From contig NZ_BMPF01000003.1 of NCBI RefSeq assembly GCF_014647455.2, positions 372,001 through 436,000 of the forward strand: 64,000 nucleotides of DNA, written 5' to 3'. The stretch comes from Halarchaeum grantii. Lineage in GTDB: Archaea > Halobacteriota > Halobacteria > Halobacteriales > Halobacteriaceae. Position 1 is the first letter of the stretch. Each line of letters starts with the position of its first letter. Both the position numbers and the translations under genes were made by a program. Positions 60,432 to 64,000 of this stretch are shown piece by piece. Under the pieces are notes generated by a model. It searched no databases. It was not told the origin of the DNA and saw only the letters and a list, made by a program, of their open reading frames with translations.

Positions 60432-61370
60432 ATGACCCGAGCCGGGTTACGCGCGCTGATGGCGGTCGTCGGCGTGACGCTCCTCGTCGCCTACTTCGGC
60501 GCCGCCTACCTCGCTTACTGGGTGCTTGCGTCGCTCTGGGCGGCGCGGCCCGACCCGGCGACGATGCTGCTCGTCGTCGCCGTCACGGCGCTCGTCTTCG
60601 GCACCCTCAGCTACGCGTTCGGCACGCGTCGTCTCCTCTCGAACCTGAACGCGACCTACCTCCCGCCCGAGCGGGCGTCGCGGCTCTACGACCGCATCGA
60701 GGAGTTCGCGGCGGAGATGGATATCGACGTCCCGGACGTCTACGTGGGCGCGATGGCGGCACCGAACGCGTTCGGGGGCGTGCGCAGCGGCGCGGTCGTC
60801 CTCGACCGCTCGCTCTTTCGCTTCCTCACGACCGAGGAACTCGACGCGATACTCGCACACGAGCTCGCGCACCTCGAGAGTCACGACGGCCTCGTGCAGA
60901 CGCTGGCGTTCAGCCTCGGCCAGACGGTCGCGGGCGTCCTCTCCGTCGCGCTCTTCCCGGTCGCGCTCTTCGCGACCGGGCTCGCGAAGGCGTGGGCGTG
61001 GCTCGCCGGGCGGCCGGAGGGGTGGGCGGAGACGCCGTTCGGGCGTTTTCGCGCCGCCGTCGACGGCGTCACCGTCGTCGTCCTCGTCGTCCTCACGCTC
61101 GCGGTGCGCGCGCACTCGCGAAACCGCGAGTTCGCCGCCGACGACCGGGCCGCCGAGCTGACGGGGCGGCCGCTCGCGCTCGCGTCCGCCCTCAGGAAGA
61201 TCCAGCGCGCCACCGAGCCCGGGTGGGGCGTCCTCTCGCCGCTCTACGTTCACAGCGACGACGAGAACCCGATCGCGGAGTGGTTCTCGACGCACCCGAG
61301 CCTCGACGACCGAATCGAGCGCCTCCGCGAGCGGGCGGCGGAGAGGGGCGTCCGCGTCCCGGTGGAGTGA
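60432..61370 (+). CDS. HtpX-like M48 family membrane metalloprotease
   Basis: The 312-residue protein has two N-terminal membrane helices (about 10-35 and 45-62), the zinc-binding AILAHELAHLESHD near residue 143, further membrane segments at about 160-190 and 215-235, and the third-ligand region NREFAADDRAAELTGRP near 236. It matches HtpX in layout and cuts misfolded membrane proteins. The GTTTTTACC element about 22-30 nt before the ATG suggests a leaderless start. Confidence 0.92.
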   Translation: MTRAGLRALMAVVGVTLLVAYFGAAYLAYWVLASLWAARPDPATMLLVVAVTALVFGTLSYAFGTRRLLSNLNATYLPPERASRLYDRIEEFAAEMDIDVPDVYVGAMAAPNAFGGVRSGAVVLDRSLFRFLTTEELDAILAHELAHLESHDGLVQTLAFSLGQTVAGVLSVALFPVALFATGLAKAWAWLAGRPEGWAETPFGRFRAAVDGVTVVVLVVLTLAVRAHSRNREFAADDRAAELTGRPLALASALRKIQRATEPGWGVLSPLYVHSDDENPIAEWFSTHPSLDDRIERLRERAAERGVRVPVE

Positions 61371-61427
61371 GCGGCGAGCGCATCGGCGGGACGAAGAGCG
61401 AAGTGGCGGGGTAGCGTAGCGAGATAC

Positions 61428-61904
61428 GTGTACGAGCACATCCTGGTGCCGACGGACGGGAGTGACGCGTCGATAGAGGCGCTGGACGAGGCGTTCGAAC
61501 TCGCGGAGCGGTTCGAGGCGACGGTACACGCACTCTACGTCGTCGACGACGCCGCGCTGGCGTCCACCGGACTCGACGACATGAGCTTCGACACGCACGT
61601 CGACGACTTCTTCGCGGACATGGAGGCGGTCGGTGAGCGTGCGACCGACCGGATCCGCGAGGCCGCGGCCGAAGAGGGGATCGACGTCGTAACCGCAGTC
61701 GTCAATGGAACGCCGGCACACGAGATCGTCACGTACGCGAACGAGCACGACATCGACCTCGTCGTGATGGCGACGCACGGGCGACGCGGCGTCGAGCGCG
61801 TGCTTCTCGGGAGCACGACCGAGCGGGTGGTCCGTCGAGCGAACGTGCCGGTGTTGACGGTCCGGATCGGTGCCGAAAAACCGCCGAGGGGGTCGACAGA
61901 ATAA
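61428..61904 (+). CDS. Universal stress protein (UspA family), GTG start
   Basis: The 158-residue protein is a full UspA domain: YEHILVPTDGSDAS at the N-terminus, TVHALYVVDD, then the nucleotide loop VVMATHGRRGVERVLLGSTTERVVRRANVPVL (shown here in two parts: VVMATHGRRGVERVLL and GSTTERVVRRANVPVL), with the classical G-2x-G-9x-G(S/T) pattern. The start codon is GTG at 61428; no ATG exists near the conserved N-terminus. It is the last gene before the replication origin. Confidence 0.92.
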   Translation: MYEHILVPTDGSDASIEALDEAFELAERFEATVHALYVVDDAALASTGLDDMSFDTHVDDFFADMEAVGERATDRIREAAAEEGIDVVTAVVNGTPAHEIVTYANEHDIDLVVMATHGRRGVERVLLGSTTERVVRRANVPVLTVRIGAEKPPRGSTE

Positions 61905-61965
61905 ACGCGGACGACAGCCGGACGTGGCGATGTCGGTTCGGCGACGCTGAGGCGGACCACCAGCC

Positions 61966-61989
61966 AGTACTGCGGACGGGATGGTGTCG
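61966..61989 (+). repeat. Origin recognition box-like repeat 1
   Basis: Plus-strand sequence AGTACTGCGGACGGGATGG and following GTGTC share the ACTGCGGAC core with the other copies, but the AAAG centre is replaced by GGGA, so this is the most diverged copy. It is the outermost box, at the UspA side. Confidence 0.55.
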
Positions 61990-62280
61990 AACGGGGTCGG
62001 AGACCGGTCGGAGAGCGGACGCAGTGTACGGCGAATCGAACACCACCGTGTCCGGAGAAAAAGTCCGTTTCAGGCACTATATCACTCGATCTATCGAGTT
62101 CGGGGCGTGGTGGTGGGGGGACACCGGTCCGTCCGGGATACCGCCGAGCCCTGAGCGCGGAAAGGGAGGAGGAGAGGAAACCGACGGAAGCGGTGGTCGA
62201 GCGGGCGTCGGGACGAGAATCGGGACGTCGAGATACCGGCGGACAGCGCTGGTGGGGAGCCGGGACGCGCCCGACCGTGG

Positions 62281-62305
62281 ACACACCACTATGTCCGCTG
62301 TTCTG
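62281..62305 (-). repeat. Origin recognition box-like repeat 2
   Basis: On the minus strand it reads ACAGCGGACATAGTGGTGTG (from 62301 downward), two mismatches from the core ACTGCGGACAAAGTGG. Confidence 0.6.
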
Positions 62306-62340
62306 TGGAGTGGGCGGAATGCGACGGCCACCGGGGGGGG

Positions 62341-62369
62341 ACACTCACCCCACTTTGTCCGCAGTAACG
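62341..62369 (-). repeat. Origin recognition box-like repeat 3
   Basis: On the minus strand it reads TTACTGCGGACAAAGTGGGG, identical to repeat 4 over ACTGCGGACAAAGTGG. Together with repeat 4 it forms an inverted pair bracketing the AT-rich stretch. Confidence 0.75.
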
Positions 62370-62429
62370 ACGGGAGAAGACCGGGTGGGGGAACGGGATG
62401 CGGCAATACGTGCCGCCGCGGTTCGGGAA

Positions 62430-62573
62430 GGATTGAAGCAACAGAGAAGAGAGAAGAAGACAAGGAGAAGAATAGTTTGATAGAAGACATATCTTCATTC
62501 TATATGTTCTATTTTGTTCGCAGTGCGGATACTGTTTTGTTTTCTCTTTATTCAATCTTTTCCCTCATCTAGA
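62430..62573. other. AT-rich putative unwinding element
   Basis: A stretch of about 140 nt with purine-rich (GAAGA repeats, left) and T-rich (right) halves and ATATCTTCATTC in the centre. It is by far the most AT-rich segment of the window and lies between origin-box repeats 3 and 4, as expected of a duplex-unwinding element. It includes a GCAGTGCGGATACTG segment that faintly resembles the box core. Confidence 0.7.
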
Positions 62574-62606
62574 GTCCTCTCTTCCACCCCCTCCCTCCCT
62601 TTCGCC

Positions 62607-62635
62607 AGTACTGCGGACAAAGTGGAGGGGGTGTG
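62607..62635 (+). repeat. Origin recognition box-like repeat 4
   Basis: AGTACTGCGGACAAAGTGGA followed by GGGGGTGTG: full core and the G-string typical of haloarchaeal origin boxes. It lies 126 nt before the orc1 ATG. Confidence 0.75.
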
Positions 62636-62693
62636 TTAGCCGACACCGTTATCCGTCTTCGATAGGCCTTCAAGTGAACTCGGAACAGCGGAC

Positions 62694-62720
62694 GCTCCGG
62701 ACACTCCGGACACTCCGGAC
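62694..62720 (+). repeat. Three 9-bp tandem repeats at the orc1 promoter
   Basis: GCTCCGGAC, ACTCCGGAC and ACTCCGGAC follow each other directly, 8 nt before the TATA-like CTTTATTG (62728-62735) of orc1. Just before them is ACAGCGGAC, which matches the start of origin box 2, so Orc1 itself may bind here and control its own synthesis. Confidence 0.75.
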
Positions 62721-62760
62721 GCGGTGGCTTTATTGTGGTCGGCGGTCTGGGACGTTCGCA

Positions 62761-64000
62761 TGGGGCTCTTCGAGCGGGACACCGACATCTATCGGGACCG
62801 CGACGCACTCCGGGAGGACTACCAGCCAGCCGAACTCGTCGGGCGGGACGAGGAACTCTCAACCTACACGTCCGCCCTCCAGCCGGTCATCAACGGCGAA
62901 CAGCCGAACAACGTCTTCCTCTACGGGAAGACGGGCGTCGGGAAGACTGCGGCGACGCGCTACCTCCTCGACCACCTCCGCGAGGACGCCGACGAGTACG
63001 ACGACATCGCCCTCGACATCATCTTCCTCAACTGCGACGGCCTCTCCTCCTCCTACCAGGTCGCCACCCACCTCGTGAACGAACTGCGCGCCGAGCACAA
63101 CCAGATCAGTACGACGGGCTACCCGCTCGCGACGGTCTACGAGATGCTCTGGGAGGACCTCGACTCGCACGGCGGCACGGTCCTCATCGTCCTCGACGAG
63201 ATCGACAACATCGGCGACGACTCCATCCTCTATCAACTCCCGCGCGCTCGCGCGAACGGCAAACTCGAGGACACCCAAGTGGGCCTCATCGGCATCTCGA
63301 ACGACTTCTCCTTCCGCGACGACCTCTCGCCGAAGGTGAAGTCCTCGCTCTGCGAGAACGAGATCCACTTCCCCGCGTACGACGCCACCGACCTGAAGGC
63401 CATCCTGAAACAGCGCGCGGACGTCGCGTTTCACGACGGCGTCCTCGACGACGGCGTTATCCCGCTCTGTGCGGCCTACGGCGCGAAGGACGCCGGTGAC
63501 GCCCGCCAATCCATCGACCTCCTGATGAAGGCGGGCGACGTCGCGCGCGACGACGAGGCCACCACCGTCACCGAGGACCACGTCGACCGTGGGCGCACCG
63601 CGCTCGAACGCGGCCGCATCGAGGAGGGCATTCGAGGGCTCACCGAGCACGGCCACCTCGTGCTCTACGCGCTCGTGACGAACGACCTCGAGGGCGAGAC
63701 GCCGATCCGCTCGCGCGACGTCCGCCCGCGCTACACGCGCTTCGCCGAACTCGCGAACCGCGACCCGCTCGTCCCCCGCCGTATGCGCGATCACCTGAGC
63801 GAGCTCGCGATGCTCGGCATCATCTCGGTCACGGAGCGCAACGAGGGGCGACGCGGCGGCACCTACCGCGAGTACGAACTCGACATGCCGGTCCAGCAGG
63901 TCCTGAGCGCGCTCTCGGAGACCGTCGAACTCGTCGGCGTTCACGAGTCGGTCGTCGAACTCGCGACGGACGTGATGCCGGACGTCGCGGCGGCGGCCGC
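62761..64000 (+). CDS. orc1: Orc1/Cdc6 replication initiator, 3' end outside the window
   Basis: The visible 413 residues cover nearly a whole Orc1/Cdc6. The N-terminus is MGLFERDTDIYRDRDALRED, then LVGRDEELSTYTSAL and Walker A LYGKTGVGKTAATRYLL near residue 59. Walker B VLIVLDEIDNIGDD near 143 and sensor-1 GLIGISNDFSFRDDL near 179 follow, then GDARQSIDLLMKAG (sensor-2 area) near 247 and a C-terminal winged helix (about 305-400). It binds origin boxes and loads the MCM helicase. No stop appears before the window ends. The leaderless ATG at 62761 has CTTTATTG 26-33 nt upstream. Confidence 0.95.

Larger units (their letters stand above)
61905..62760. other. Replication origin region (oriC-like) upstream of orc1/cdc6
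   Basis: The 856-nt region has no convincing gene and is directly upstream of an orc1/cdc6 initiator gene, the standard haloarchaeal origin arrangement. It contains four copies of an origin-box-like repeat with core ACTGCGGACAAAGTGG (two on each strand), and an AT-rich stretch at about 62430-62573 between an inverted pair of the repeats. Tandem 9-bp repeats lie in front of the orc1 promoter. Confidence 0.85.

Noticed and set aside
62024-62572. Open frames through the origin region
   Set aside because: Low-complexity translation across origin boxes and an AT-rich stretch; no family resemblance or promoter.
1-64000. tRNA, rRNA and CRISPR arrays
   Set aside because: I looked for T-loop/anticodon patterns, rRNA-like stretches and regularly spaced direct repeats longer than 20 nt and saw none; a tRNAscan or CRISPR finder run would settle it.

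Overview
The window is GC-rich chromosomal or megaplasmid DNA from a halophilic archaeon (class Halobacteria; genus not assignable from sequence alone). The signs are an acidic, lysine-poor proteome, leaderless promoters with a TATA element about 27 nt before the start codon, Tat lipoproteins, an Orc1/Cdc6 initiator with an adjoining origin, an F420-type oxidoreductase, and haloarchaea-specific families (RdfA, the archaeal SMC-related protein with a lysine-less P-loop).

Layout. 0-7.5 kb: end of a GH3 glycosidase, then an oxidative pentose or sugar-acid module (FAH-type 2-keto-3-deoxy acid dehydratase, aldo/keto reductase, enolase-superfamily dehydratase), a divergent IclR regulator and a Gfo/Idh/MocA dehydrogenase. 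7.5-14.6 kb: two membrane proteins, a short-chain dehydrogenase, an EamA transporter, an acetolactate-synthase-like TPP enzyme, a D-2-hydroxyacid dehydrogenase and a ribokinase-type kinase. 14.6-21 kb (minus strand): LutC, a fused LutB-LutA protein, PdxA2, a DUF1537 four-carbon acid-sugar kinase and a LarA-like protein, which look like a hydroxy-acid and C4 sugar-acid catabolic block. 21-28 kb: nucleoside salvage, CorA, a ParA-like ATPase with a small acidic partner, then RdfA and an SMC-related protein (cell-shape/chromosome type genes). 28-35.4 kb: a membrane-anchored molybdopterin oxidoreductase, an FAD protein, a second IclR, an aldehyde dehydrogenase, a second Gfo/Idh/MocA protein and a second FAH protein.

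35.4-44 kb is a less GC-rich segment with signs of gene decay. It carries a dihydrodipicolinate-synthase-family lyase, a three-part TRAP transporter, a UxuA-like mannonate dehydratase and a UspA protein. Three gene relics lie around these (aldehyde dehydrogenase C-terminus, TPP enzyme N-terminus, epimerase-type dehydrogenase C-terminus), and matching short palindromes occur at both margins. 44-53.3 kb: more sugar catabolism (aldo/keto reductase, F420 enzyme, SMP-30 lactonase, sugar isomerase, epimerase, MFS transporter, galactonate dehydratase, iron alcohol dehydrogenase). 53.4-61.9 kb: a frameshifted TetR gene with its palindromic operator, a PurD-like ATP-grasp protein, a histidine kinase, a DUF2298 membrane protein, MsrA, an HtpX-like protease and UspA. 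61.9 kb to the end: a replication origin (four origin-box-like repeats around an AT-rich stretch) and the 5' part of orc1/cdc6.

Taken together, more than 50 kb codes mainly for uptake, oxidation, dehydration and cleavage of sugars and sugar acids, next to an origin. The most unusual signals are regulatory DNA: tandem arrays of a 13-bp unit containing the palindrome CAGTAATACTG at three separate promoters, a 20-bp palindrome (TTACAY-RGATANNN-GTGTAA) at four places, and a GTTCTC-N5-GAGAAC palindrome near the sugar genes.
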